Below, piece by piece: positions 23,796 to 35,193 of a stretch of DNA of 64,000 bases. Source of the DNA: Chrysopilus asiliformis (Eukaryota > Arthropoda > Insecta > Diptera > Rhagionidae). The notes beneath the pieces are model-generated. The model searched no databases. It was not told where the DNA came from and saw nothing but the letters and a program-made list of their open reading frames with translations. The stretch covers positions 66,607,274 to 66,671,273 of the forward strand of contig OZ035962.1 of NCBI GenBank assembly GCA_964034945.1. Reading direction: 5' to 3'. Position 1 is the stretch's first letter. The number at the start of each line of letters is the position of its first letter. The position numbers and the translations under genes are program-made.

Positions 23796-25067
23796 AGACT
23801 GAGGTATTAAAAACGATGAAAATGGGTTCAAAAGATTTTTATTTTTGTTGGGTTCTGTATTTTAATTTCAAAAATATAGTCACATGATATATGTATGTAC
23901 ATACATGATATATGTATGTACAGCAGATATATGAATTTCTAAATAATATTCCTCGATTTGCATATCCACCCTCGCAAAATTTTTGATAACATGTGGTAGT
24001 ATAGTTTAATTCAGATCATCTTTCTTATTTTCGAATAAAGAACCAAAAATGCATTTTATATGTTGTGTGTCATCGTTAATGACTCAACACATAAGTTGAT
24101 AATTTAAAGCTGAATAATGAGTTTTGAGATAAAATTTGATTCTAATGAACTTAACGAGCGAATTTATTGAACAAAAAAGAGTATTGTTTTGTAGAAAATT
24201 AGGTTTTTGATCACAGATAAAAAACAAGAGATAAACTAACTTCAATTCTACGCTTTCATAGCAGTAACATATTTGATTTTATCTACTTATCGTGTGTTAA
24301 TATGTGTGTATGTATTTCAAAATTATTTGAAAAAGAAATAAAAGTAAAACGTAACATGGTGTTTGCTTAATATGACCAAAGTCAATATATGGAAAATATT
24401 GTCGTTTATTTAACCTTGTTTCATCTGAGAAAAATGATAAGCCATCAACTTTCTCGCAATTTCATGGATATCAATTGGAATTGCAATTTACTTTTCACTT
24501 GAAAAAGTTATGCAAAGCAAAAAAGGCTGATAAAATTTTGTTTTAAATGAAAAAATTCGTCGAATTTAAAAGGCAGAAAATTATTTTAGCTTTTTAGATC
24601 CATTATGTAAGTGATCTTTAAATTTGATTTTTTTTTAACTAGCTTTTCACAAAAAAATACTTGCAATCATGCGAAATCCCGTTACTGAGCATACGGTGAG
24701 CCAATTGGTGTAAACCATTTTTATCATTCGACGTAAAATCAAGTCGACATCGATGTTAAAATAAAACCAGATTTTAACTTCCATGATTTGATAAAAATAA
24801 GATTTCGAAATAAAATTTAACGGTGATAATCGCGTTTAGTACAACAAATATCAGAGACTGTTTCCCAAATCCAATACAGGAAATTCAAGATGAGGCAAAT
24901 TATTATATTTTATGAAATACATAAAAATATTTAATGAGAAAATCCAGTAAAGGGATTTCAATTTTTTTAGTTCTTAAGTTTTCAAGTGCTTTTGTTACTA
25001 TACTTAAATTTTTATCATATTAGGTAAATAATTATATAAGCAGGTAGGATATAATTTAATATTAGCT
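23796..25067. other. AT-rich spacer with one short duplication
   Basis: A 25-bp sequence built on ATGATATATGTATGTAC is repeated in tandem near 23884-23932. No gene was recognised. Confidence 0.4.
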
Positions 25068-25346
25068 GTGTTTTTTTAATGATCCGATTAAGACATCTAT
25101 ATGGATCATTAAAAAAACGTAAGCGAGTTTATTGTGGGTTTAAATTCGTTTTAGGCTATGTTGTAACCCGTATGTTGTGGCAATAACTTTTAAAATCGCA
25201 AAACCCATGTCAACACCAGCTAGAATACGAATAGCTTCTTTTTCTCACCGCTAAGTCAAAAAGCAAATCAAATCATGACCCCTATAAAACTTAGGTTACG
25301 AATTTGTATGAGAGTTAATCCAGATCTCTGATCGGATCATTAAAGG
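25068..25346. repeat. Dispersed repeat beginning with a hairpin, second copy
   Basis: The hairpin (TTTTTTTAATGATCC at 25071, GGATCATTAAAAAAACG at 25103) and following sequence match 13361-13630. The inverse of the hairpin arm, ATCGGATCATTAAA, occurs at 25331-25344, which may be the other end of the element. Confidence 0.6.
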
Positions 25347-25704
25347 TAGAACCTGAATCGTACGTCGATGCGTCCGTCATGCGTCCGTCACGTTGACAGT
25401 TCGAGTAAAATCAACGGGCTGCTATGAGTACTCCCCTAATAATACGTTTTCCGATGCGGCAACCGCATAGAGTAGGTCGACTTTCTACTTTTACGGAAAT
25501 GTCATTTCGCAAAAAATTTTGTTTACGATTTAAGCAATTTAAGTATGGAACAAATTGAAAGTAATTGTTTCGACGGTAAACTAATATAAGAAGTGCAAAA
25601 CAATGAATTAACTCCAGATTCGTTGCCGTACCCAACTGTCACCGCATCGAACTGTCAACCGGACGGACGCATGACGGACGCATCGACGTACGATTCAGGT
25701 TCTA
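25347..25704. mobile_element. MITE with perfect 43-bp TIR, TA ends
   Basis: Positions 25347-25389 and 25662-25704 are perfectly inverted and start TAGAACCTGAATCGTACGTC; matching continues imperfectly to about 58 bp. A related element lies at 39115-39327 (GAACCAGAAACATACGTCC). The TA at each outer end may be the target duplication. It is non-coding. Confidence 0.85.
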
Positions 25705-26058
25705 GCTTAAAAAAAATACAGCTATTATGTGGAATCCGCTAATTTAAGTTTAAGATCTGTAGGTACCAACAAAAATTCATTTTTATGTAATTAAATATTA
25801 TATTAGAAAAGTGCAGAATTAGGGGCTACTCCTTATGTGAGATAGAGTACATTTTTTTGATCGTTCCGAACTTTAAAGTTTTGCAGTGATCCTGTTTAAT
25901 GGTATTGCTGAGATTTCTGAAAAAAGTTGTAAGCAAGCTCACATGTTATGTTGACAAATACAATATATGACTGTGATTTAGGCCTGTTGATAAGAACCGG
26001 GAAGCCGGTTCCTAACAATCAACAGCATTGTGAGTAGATGTGGTGAGGTATCTATATA

Positions 26059-26453
26059 CAATAATCCCTCCAACTGCGCGGTTTCTAACTGCGCGGTTTC
26101 GCAACTGCGCGATTAAGTATTTAATACCAAAATTTCGAACTGCGCGGTAAAAATTTCGCAGTTGCGCGGTTTTTTTTATAATTTTCGTTTTAAAAAACAT
26201 GTTCTGAATATATATTTTGGTGAGATTAGTAGTGGTGAGATTAGTAAAGATTAGTAGTACATATATTATGTTTGCATTAATTTAAATATGTCGTTAAATA
26301 AAAACTTTTTTCTATTTTTTTTTTTGAATGATTTTTTCTAATATCTGGGACCTAACTCCAAAATTTCATAGAAAGTAGGGTTCACAGTGCGCGGTTTCGG
26401 TTTGCGCGCTCTTTTTGTGGAACGTATCTACCTTGCAGTTGGAGGGATTACTG
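26059..26453. mobile_element. pogo-like MITE with TA duplication (395 bp)
   Basis: The ends CAATAATCCCTCCAACTGC and CAGTAATCCCTCCAACTGC (read from the right) are flanked by TA. Units of AACTGCGCGGTTTC repeat at 26071-26115 and 26385-26410. The ends resemble pogo/Tigger-type elements; no transposase is present. Confidence 0.7.
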
Positions 26454-26615
26454 TAGTTCATTAAGACTTTTTCATTCGGCCCTCTTTCTCCCTATTGGTG
26501 CTCTGTTGCCACGTATCGCTTCTTCCTGAGACATTGCAATTTTAAAAAACAATCCTCACTAAATAAAAATACTCTTTTTACTGCATTTAATAGTAATATT
26601 TCCTCGATGTTAGTT

Positions 26616-26895
26616 ATGCCTATTCTGGAATCCGAAGTAGCGTCAAGTTTGTTCGATTTCTCCTCGATTGGACGCAATTTGTATTCTTGATTGAACGCAA
26701 TTTGTATTCTTGATTGAACGCAATTTGCATTCTTGAAACAGTTTTACTTCTGTTTGATTACGTACGATCTAGTAACGTTTTTAGTGTCAAATTACTCGTT
26801 GCAAATTTCAGAATACTAGAACACCAATTGAGTGGCGAAACGAATCGACTGAGTTTGGGTTTTACGTTTTAATTCTGGATTCCAGAATAGCCATG
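26616..26895. mobile_element. Short TIR element containing a 23-bp tandem repeat
   Basis: The inverted ends share CTATTCTGGAATCC (26620-26633 and 26877-26891). Three 23-bp units of TTGATTGAACGCAATTTGTA... fill 26664-26732. No target duplication was found. Confidence 0.5.
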
Positions 26896-27209
26896 AATGC
26901 TGCCACGGTCAGATCACAAGTGGCAAATAAAGTGGCTACACCAACCATTATTATAGTACATAAATCAATCATTTAAATAGTTGTGGTATAATTCAGTATT
27001 GCAGTAAGAAATCTCTGGCTTCCCTATTCATATCATTTTTACACAGCATGTCATTGCAAGCAAGCATTTACTTGAAGCTCTATGTCGGAAGCCCATGGAG
27101 CGTTTTTGGAATTCTCTTTCATTGGAAATTTCCAATCAACAATTCCTGTACATGTGAGAAAAAAGTTTTGATATTTGGAACGCATCGCATCAATGATCGG
27201 GCACAAAAA

Positions 27210-27660
27210 TGAACTACACCAGGGTGTTAGCTATGGTGTCCGGGAACACCATAACTTTCGAAAGGATTGAGATAGAGACTTGAAATTATGTATAGTTACA
27301 TTTCTCGTAATTGGTTAGGCTAAGTTCTTGAACGGGCAAAATTGGACCATTCCTTCCCTCCCCCAAAACGGTGAATCAAATTAAAAAATTTATAAAGGTA
27401 AAATGTGTTTAGAATAGGATTTTACATAACTCATACAAATACCAAAATCCAATCGAAAATACCAAAATCGCTTCTCCCCTACCATACAAATTGAATACTT
27501 TTATTTTCTATTTTCTCGAAAACGATGAGTCACATTGAAAAATAAAGGCAAAATTTGTTTGGAATATGATTTTACATAACCGTTCTATACATCAAAATCC
27601 AATTAGACCACTCCTTTCCCCCTCTCCTATACAAATGATTTTTTTTTAAACAAACATTTT
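27210..27660. repeat. Dispersed repeat copy (GAGCTAGAGACTTGAA type)
   Basis: It follows the order seen at 18726-19135: GGGTGTT, the GTCCG tract (here reduced), AACACCATAACTTTCGAA, then CCATACAAA and TCTCGAAAACG blocks. It is diverged and non-coding. Confidence 0.6.
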
Positions 27661-28689
27661 GTCTATCATCATATAGAGTATTTGACGATTGGCCCCTGGC
27701 AATTGTAACTTTTCTTGTGTTTTTCAACTCAAAATTATCTTTCAGAATCCATTCACGGAATGTCAAAAACATTTTTTTTTAAATTGTTCTACAGCGTTGC
27801 TATTATAAGGTCAAATATCATAAAATAGGTATCAAAAATTGTTGTCACAAAAATTGCCGTCCTTGTATTTTGGTTGGTGCCAGGCGAGTTTTTCAAATTT
27901 CGAATGTTGAATTTCGGTGGTTTGTGAAAGTTTTTGTTATTACAAATTTTTCTACTGATAGTATCTGTATTTACAACCTTGAAAAATAATATAATAAAGT
28001 GGCTGAGTGTTTTCCTTTAAAAATATTTACTTAATTGGTAATTGTCGAAATGAATTTTCTTGTCTGGAAGGAGGATTTTACGTACACTCGAATGTTGTTT
28101 CGCTCAAGTGCCAAAACATCATTTTTGCCAAGATTTAAATATTTCCGAAACAATATTTTGTGTTATTAATTTTTATTTACTAACTTTCAGGTATATCTTT
28201 TTTAATAGAAACTCTAAAAAAGCAATTAAAATTGTTCAATTTGAGGACTGAAATCCACATATTTGGGACCAGCTATTTAACTTAGACGGAAAAAATCCGC
28301 ATAGGAAATGTTCCTATAAAATATGGGAAAAAGATTATAAGGACTCTTTACTCCACTTTTTAGCACAGATCTCCATAATTATTTAAACCAGTCCTACTTT
28401 TAACGAAATCATTACTATGTATATAGAGCTGAGAGAATAATGGACACATCCCAAGAAAAATGGTTTCTAGTTTTCACTGGAGCCATCTCTAAACTGAGGT
28501 GGAATCGATACTAAATTATGGTATGGAATCGTCCCCGTCTTTGGGAGTAACTCTAGAATTATGTTGGACTCAGTTCTACAAAAAAATTAAAACGAATCCT
28601 AAGTGTTGATGGACTTATTCCTATTGGCTTCAGGGAATATGTGAATTTAGTCAAATTTTTGTCGACGATTATAATTCCCATGTGTTTTG
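27661..28689. other. Spacer, nothing recognised
   Basis: A 63-residue frame at 28060-28251 (+) has no recognisable family or context. The remainder is AT-rich non-coding sequence. Confidence 0.35.
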
Positions 28690-28712
28690 CGAACTTGTGG
28701 TTTACAGTATTC

Positions 28713-29029
28713 CTCGAATAACTGCACATGGGAAAAAATCTTGGATTTGTTGTGCTGTTACGGGTTTGCGCTTATCCCATAAGCCCATATCAGAATGCAG
28801 CAGCGTTTTCGGAGCAGCGGGTAGCAAAAGTTTCCCATTGGCTAAGAGCGATATTGTGACGTACCGCGCTGCTTTTTTTAGCGCTATTTCTATTTTTGCT
28901 TACGCTGCCCGAGCAGTAAATTTTGACAGATCATATTTTTCAGGTTGGAATATTCGCCACACGCTATACACCGTCAGAACGCTAATGGCTTCATTAATTT
29001 TATCCAAATCATCAATTACTGTAGACATT
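28713..29029 (-). pseudogene. Unrecognised coding-like remnant
   Basis: On the minus strand an ATG at 29029 opens 42 codons (MSTVIDDLDKINEAISV...), then a TAA, then about 60 more open codons in the same frame ending near 28713. Base composition is less AT-rich than the surroundings and the residues look like real protein. The family was not recognised. It may be a decayed exon or a transposon gene remnant. The forward frame at the same place is a shadow. Confidence 0.3.
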
Positions 29030-29291
29030 TTATGAACGAATAGATAAATTAACAAAATTTCACGGGAAAATCAAACAAACGAGAACTATTAAACTGATTT
29101 TACTGCGGATTCGTGCTGCTCCATTTCGAGATGGAAGTCTGCAAAACCGATTTTTGCTGCCAAGGCAGTTTTGCTGCCGCAGCGAATAGTGCTTCATTCT
29201 TATATGCGCTATACTCCTTTTACAGCAAAAATTGTGGACTTACGCGGGACCCTTTTACTGCACGAAATTGTGCACTTATCAGGGTCCCTAA

Positions 29292-30125
29292 AGCTTGATT
29301 CACACTACACGATGTACCGGGTACGAGGTTTCTGGTTTCCTCGTACATGGAACTGTATCCACACTGCACAGGGGTTTGATCATTCGTGTTTTGAGCTTCG
29401 TGATGAACGCTGACATATTGCTAGCAGTGGCGGCGGTTTTATGTGTAAAAGAAAAGTCAAAAATTACCAAACGTAAAAATGGCTCTCTAAAAAATCTTTA
29501 CTTTTTACTTTCCATACGCAAGGAAAACTTCGGTAAAGTTCAATAAATTCTAATACAAATTCTTTTGGAAAATTACGAAAATCCGCCATTTCGAAATACC
29601 ACTACGCCAATGGAAAACCCCGAACTGTTTCATCCACACCTACGATGCTGCCATGTACGGGGTTACCACGTACGAGGAAATTCAAACAGCTTCTGCTTTT
29701 ACTCACTAGGTGAAACCACAAACAAGTATATACAGATAACCAATGCCCATAGTAGCATCTGTACCCATTTTTAGCTCGTAGCCGACAGTCGTAGCTGACA
29801 AAACGAAATGAGAAAATGCCGAAACCAACCGACTGCGATCGTTTGCTAGATATCCTCTTCCCTTTCTGCCTTTCGGCGATCAAATAGAATGTTTCACGAT
29901 CGTAGTCATCGCAGTCGGTTTGATTCGGCATTTTCTTATTGCGTTTTGTCAGCTACGACTGTCGGCTACGAGCTAAAAATGGGTACAGATGCTACTATGG
30001 GCGTTGGTTATCTGTATATACTTGTTTGTGGTGAAACCCTGTGTATATTTCCCATCCAAACACTCGATGTTCCGCGTACGTGCCAACCTCGTACCCCGTA
30101 CATCGTGTAGTGTGGATCAAGCTTT
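29292..30125. mobile_element. TIR element (41-bp ends), Harbinger-like
   Basis: Positions 29290-29330 and 30085-30125 are inverted with two mismatches (AGCTTGATTCACACTAC...). The target duplication cannot be fixed because AAAGCTTT lies across the junction; TAA is next to both ends. A small frame at 29403-29546 (MNADILLAVAAVLCVKEK...) recalls N-termini of Harbinger-type proteins. The 314-bp MITE at 29717-30030 is inserted within it. Confidence 0.6.
29717..30030. mobile_element. 314-bp fold-back MITE, second copy, 7-bp target duplication
   Basis: It has the same ends and length as 11100-11413, with GTGAAAC directly repeated on both sides (29710-29716 and 30031-30037). The central spacer is inverted relative to the other copy. 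Confidence 0.85.
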
Positions 30126-30346
30126 AAATCAGAAAATTGTGCATTTACTTTCTAGAATTGTAAGCTCACAACATAAATTCAAACGATCAAGAAAATGTAT
30201 CAAAATAAAGTATTCAAAATCAAAAGGAAAAAAGCACTTGTGCAATAATCCGAGGGAAGACTTTTTTTCGTGCAGTAATAGGGGGTTAGTTCTTTAGCGG
30301 GTTGCAGTTAAGCATGTCTCAAGGTTCGAATTAGTGTTGGACTTAA

Positions 30347-30546
30347 CCCTAGACCCGTGTACTATAAAACTTCCATATATTGTGTACTTGGGCACTCAGA
30401 TGTAATTCTAATAGAAAATGTATGGCTTGTTTGTTTAAAAATCATAAAAATGTGGTTTATTCGTTAAACAAGTAAGAAATACAATGGGAAAATATAACCC
30501 CAAAAAATCGTTCTGGGCACTCAGTGCCCAGTACACGGGTCTAGGG
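30347..30546. mobile_element. piggyBac-type MITE (200 bp)
   Basis: Perfect 16-bp inverted ends CCCTAGACCCGTGTAC are flanked by TTAA (30343-30346 and 30547-30550). A 19-bp palindrome with one central base (CTGGGCACTCAGTGCCCAG, 30513-30531) stops 15 bp before the right end. There is no coding capacity. Confidence 0.9.
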
Positions 30547-30774
30547 TTAAAAGGGTTGTGCAGTTATCCGGAGATTACTGTATATAGTTTGGACCTGCCT
30601 AGTACCACACTTTAACATTTGTGTCGGAGAACTTTCGTAATAACTGAAATGATTTAAAAAAAATGCTTTTCTCTTTTTTATACTGTAAAATTTCAATAGA
30701 AAATCTCAACAAAACAATTTTTTTTTTCATTTTCAATTTTTTTTAATAATGCTCCGATTTGGCAGGTCCTTGAC

Positions 30775-30895
30775 TGTGGCTGTGGTATGACTATGTATAT
30801 AATGGGATACCTTATTATTATTAATAATAATTATTATTAATAATAATAATAGGACATCCCATATCCTATTATATGGGATGTCTTATTATAATTAT
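30775..30895. repeat. ATT microsatellite and small palindrome
   Basis: (ATT/AAT)n at 30813-30852 is followed by GGACATCCCATATCC... and ATATGGGATGTC, an inverted pair. It may be part of a MITE whose limits are unclear. Confidence 0.5.
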
Positions 30896-31624
30896 TACAA
30901 ACAAAACTAAAGGCAACTTTTCGTTACAGACCTATACGGATTAAAAACTTGTTTAATCATGAAGTGTAAAAAGTCTGGTCAATTCTTGTCGCTGTAACGC
31001 ATGTTTTCCAAGTGTGGTCGAAAGTGGATTTGACACTGAAGACGATTTCAAGTAAGAAATTGATTTAACGGATTTTTCCAGTTGCGTATTCTTTGATATA
31101 TGAATGTTTATAAAAAGAATGCTGCTCATTATCTTGCCCTCCGTGATCATGACTTGAACACTAGTTTGCGTACATTCTCTCCAAGACGAAACTTGGATCA
31201 TATTCATGACAATCCAAGATCCAATTTTTTTATAAACGTATGGAAGCTTCAACTGTGAACGTATAGAGATAAAAAACCTGCACTTGCGGATTAGCTGGCA
31301 ACATAAAATAGTAATCTATGTAGGCATATATCTATAATACACCTTCACACTTATTTTGATGCTTGGTATAAGCATATTCGTTTTTTCAGTGAAATTGCTA
31401 CTGATATTTGTCGCTGTCGCATGACACATTTCCCCAATTCGGAATCTTTTGAAAATGAATTTTCATTCAATAAATTAATATGAAGAACCTGACGAAAAAA
31501 ACGTTAATTATTCAAATGAAATCTCTGCTCGTTCCACTTGGTTCCACGCATATTTTTTCTTTCTTATACAAAGTATAACACCTAAAGTATTGTATTCATG
31601 AAAAATGTTCGACCTCTGAATTTT
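30896..31624. other. Spacer, nothing recognised
   Basis: A minus-strand frame at 30953-31252 has no family features. No bounded repeat was seen. Confidence 0.35.
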
Positions 31625-32340
31625 GCCTGAAAACCATTTCCCGAGCACTCCCGCCCGAGTCGATTGGAGCATTATTACAAAAATATCTGTGTGTCTGTTA
31701 GTTTGTTAGTCTGTGTATAAGATTTCTCAAAAACTTCTGAAATCAGAGTCATGAATTATTTCACGGATGTTTGGTCCTGAAATGGGACGATCCTGTCAAC
31801 TTTTGGTAAAAAACCTGTGAACCGAAAGTAACCAAAATGGTGGCTTTTTAAAAATTTCAATTTCGTTTTTCGTGATTTGCTACGAAACCACGCGTTTTCA
31901 ATAGTTTTATGTACTAGAACTCAATATCTCAAACCGCTATCGAGATATGCCGTTATTTCAAAAAAAAAATGTTTTTAGCGATGCTTTGATATATGAATGT
32001 TCGAAACCTAACGGGTTTTCGGTGGTTCGATGTGTGATAAGAATTAAAGAGAATATTTTCTACAATTTTTTCTCTTACCGTGTTCCGCTATAATTTACCG
32101 TTATTGAGACATTTTCATTAAAAAGGAAAAAAATATTTTTTTCGAATTGCTTGAAAACTAATGGTTTTTCGAAAAAGGGTAAAAGATTTCTGTATATTTT
32201 TGCCATTTACCGAAAATCGATAGCTTTTACCGTTATCGAGATATTTCAGATTTTGTAAAAAAAATATTTGTTTGTGAACTGATATTTTATTTGTCGGCTT
32301 ATAAATTGGTCAGGAACCTATGTTTTTTATAAGACAGTCA
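31625..32340. repeat. Dispersed repeat, inverted copy of 57540-58450 type
   Basis: Phrases such as GGTCCTGAAATGGGACGATCC, CCAAAATGGTGGC and TATCGAGATAT occur in the reverse order and strand of those at 22560-23105. It begins near CGAGCACTCCCGCCCGAGTC, whose inverse is at 58425-58450. Confidence 0.6.
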
Positions 32341-32944
32341 TGTGCTGTTCATGTCAGATTTGTTTTTGCCGTTTTATCAAATTTTAAGGAGAAATCGTTA
32401 CCTCTCACTCCACAATTAAATAGATCACAAATTTAGTTTTTCATCAGTTGGTCACAATTTTTTTTGTTAATTACTTACGTGTGTTGATTATATATAATAA
32501 TGACAGTATTTTTTTATTTGGATTATCATAACGAAAAAAAAAGTTTTTATAATAGCATCTCATCATTTTTGGGATTTGTTTAAAGGTTATATTAAAAACT
32601 AATAAGATGTTTGTTTATAAAAAAAAGTTTATTCAAAAAGTCTAGTTTTCAACAAAAATAGAAGATAATCACATCATCTTTGCGGTCACGATTTCAACCT
32701 ATCTAAAAAGTTTTTTTTAAGAAACCAAATTAGTGATAATCAAAATCATGTTTGACTTCTCTTTGGCTTCAGGCGTTAGGTGAAAAGTGAAAATCTTGAT
32801 ATAATCTGGAGAGAAACTTCTCCAATCTATCAAATAACACTTTAAAACCTTAGACTAATGCTGGGATGCATTTTTTGTTTAGATTTCGTTTAGTTTTTGC
32901 TCGTTTCAAATATGCCGCTAGAATAAAAAGATTTTTTAAGCGTA

Positions 32945-33879
32945 GGGGAAGCCGGGGCGTGTATTAACAAAATTTGGAAATTGGATCATAATTTTTTAAC
33001 AAGTAATATTTTTGATATTGTGTTTATATCTAGCCATACTGTAGGTCTTCAGGTATCACAAGAAATAAAAAAAGTTTCAACCAGGTAGCCACTATATGAA
33101 AAAAATCATTTTTACGAAAAAATGTCATCTGTTAAAACTAACCCCGGTCACGGGGCTGGGGCAAGTGTTAACATAAGTTTTAACATGGAAATAATTAAAA
33201 GGAAAGATTTTTTTTTTCACAAAAATTATAAAATAAACAAAATATATATCCTTTTAAATTCAAATATATTAATTATCACAAAAACTAATAAAATGAACCA
33301 AATAAATATCCTTTTCAAGGAACATAAATTGACAAAAAAAAAAATAAGTCGTTTTAAAAAACAAAAACAATTATTATTATCTAAAAAAAAGGTCTCAGCG
33401 AAGCTTTTTTGTACATAATTTGTATCTATATACACATAGTATGAGAATTCTTACTCTATGTCTATGACATTATATTGTTAATTCTTGCCCCGTGGGTTTG
33501 TTAATTTTAGCCCCGACACTACTTTTTTTGAATTATTAACCACACTCAAAAATATAGTTAAGGATTGTAATAAAACCAAAGGATATTATTAATTATAGCT
33601 TCATTAACTTACATTATGCGCAAAGTTATATTCAATAATATAAAAAACTAAGACAGAAATCAAAATATTGCAAACCATAAAAAGTTCGTTTACCACCTAA
33701 AATTTGGCCTCTGTGCTTAACCCTCACTGGCAATGAACAGTTTATAACTGATGAGTCACGATATGATCAACCTTATCGAATGATGGACAATAACCAAATT
33801 TCGTGATTCTGGCTCGTATATTTCGGCGGGAATAGGCTTGTTAATACTTACCCCTGTTAATTCTAGTCCCGGGTTCCCC
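32945..33879. mobile_element. TA-flanked TIR element, no transposase
   Basis: The ends GGGGAAGCCGGGG and GGGGAACCCGGGA (from the right) are flanked by TA (32943-32944 and 33880-33881). Similar GGGGA-type ends occur on the pogo-like element at 46784-48330. The internal frame at 33122-33418 is lysine/isoleucine-rich low complexity and not considered a gene. Confidence 0.55.
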
Positions 33880-34044
33880 TATATAAAATAAATTGAAAAT
33901 AAATACGGTCAGCAATCTCCAAACGCACGTGTGGGCCCTATTTATTTCACATAAAACTGTATTTGCCCCGTAATAAAAAAAAATATCAGTTGTGATCAAC
34001 ATAAAAGTTTCCTCCGCAATAATTAGTTGGGGAAAAAATATGTA

Positions 34045-34345
34045 AAAAATATTTTTTTTCAAATATCTCGAGAATCGTTAAAGATACGTAAAAACTGTTA
34101 AAGACAAAAGTGTGAAAAATTTTATTTCCTTTAAATTTGGTTATGGGCTTTTTTTTCATAAAAGCGCATAATTTTCGAAAGATTTCCAAAAACTTTATTT
34201 TTTTTTTCAAATATCCTGAGAACCGTGTTACGAAAAAAAACGGTAAAGCAAAAAATGTGGAAAATTTTAAATCCTTTAAATTTTGTTACATTCAATATTT
34301 TCCAAAAGTGCAGAAGTTTCGAAAAAATTTCAAAAAACTATTTAT
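34045..34345. repeat. Two diverged tandem copies of an AT-rich repeat
   Basis: A unit of about 140 bp (TTTCAAATATC.GAGAA.CGT... to GAAAGATTTCCAAAAACTT) occurs twice in direct order. The wording is close to the repeat at 31625-32340. Confidence 0.45.
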
Positions 34346-35193
34346 TTAAAAAAAAAAGTTTGTATCAGGAACCCGTTATAGCTACCGTTACTTTTCCAAA
34401 AGTTGATAGAAACCCACGATTTTTGTAAAACCTATTTACAAAAATTTCAAGTCGCTATCTCAACGCGTTCTCCAGGTATTTAATAGATTTTAAACGGTAT
34501 TTCTATCGAAAAAAAATGTATTTTTTTCAATATTCGGATTGAAGTTTCCATATTGAAATTATTCGATGTTGAAGTTTTTATATTTCTCATTCATTTATGT
34601 TTTTGGTCGAATGTACAATTAAGTGGGGAAAATGTGAACGCAAATTTCTCGATTTTTCATTGGCAGCAAAATGGGTTTTTTATTAAAGCGGGTACTAAAT
34701 TCATGGGAATATATGCTGGAGAAAAGTTCGTTGCTTTCAAGTCTTAAGTTGGCCCTCCATTACCATGACTTTTCCCAACTGCAAAAAAATAGAGACACAT
34801 TTATGTGAAGATACCTTGGCGAGACAGGGAGATAAGAATCAACTGCAAAAATTTGTCGGCAACTGCAAAAATAATTTCCCCGCTTTTTTTATGGCGATTT
34901 TATAGTTACAGTTGACGGACTTCAACTTTTTTATAGCGATTTCTAATACAATCACACATTGTCCCTGTAAGTGAATAAGTAAGCACGGGCACATACAAAG
35001 TGCTATTATAGCGTAGCTGTCATTTTTCATGTAGTTCAAACACACACATGCAGCTGTATAGCTTTATTTCTATGCTAATACAATCTGCTTAGTTTGCTCG
35101 GAGTGTTTAAAGAAAGTTCGTTTAATTCAATTTAAAGTGTAAATCTCGTGATATCTTGGATATTTTAGAGGAATTTAAGACAAACAGAAAAAC

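Noticed and set aside
28682..29035. 117-residue forward frame
   Set aside because: It overlaps a more protein-like minus-strand reading and shows no motif, so it is taken as its shadow.
33122..33418. 98-residue forward frame
   Set aside because: Lysine- and isoleucine-rich low complexity inside a TA-flanked element; no motif.
33719..33733. TTAACCCTCACTGGC as a piggyBac-type end
   Set aside because: No inverted partner was found.
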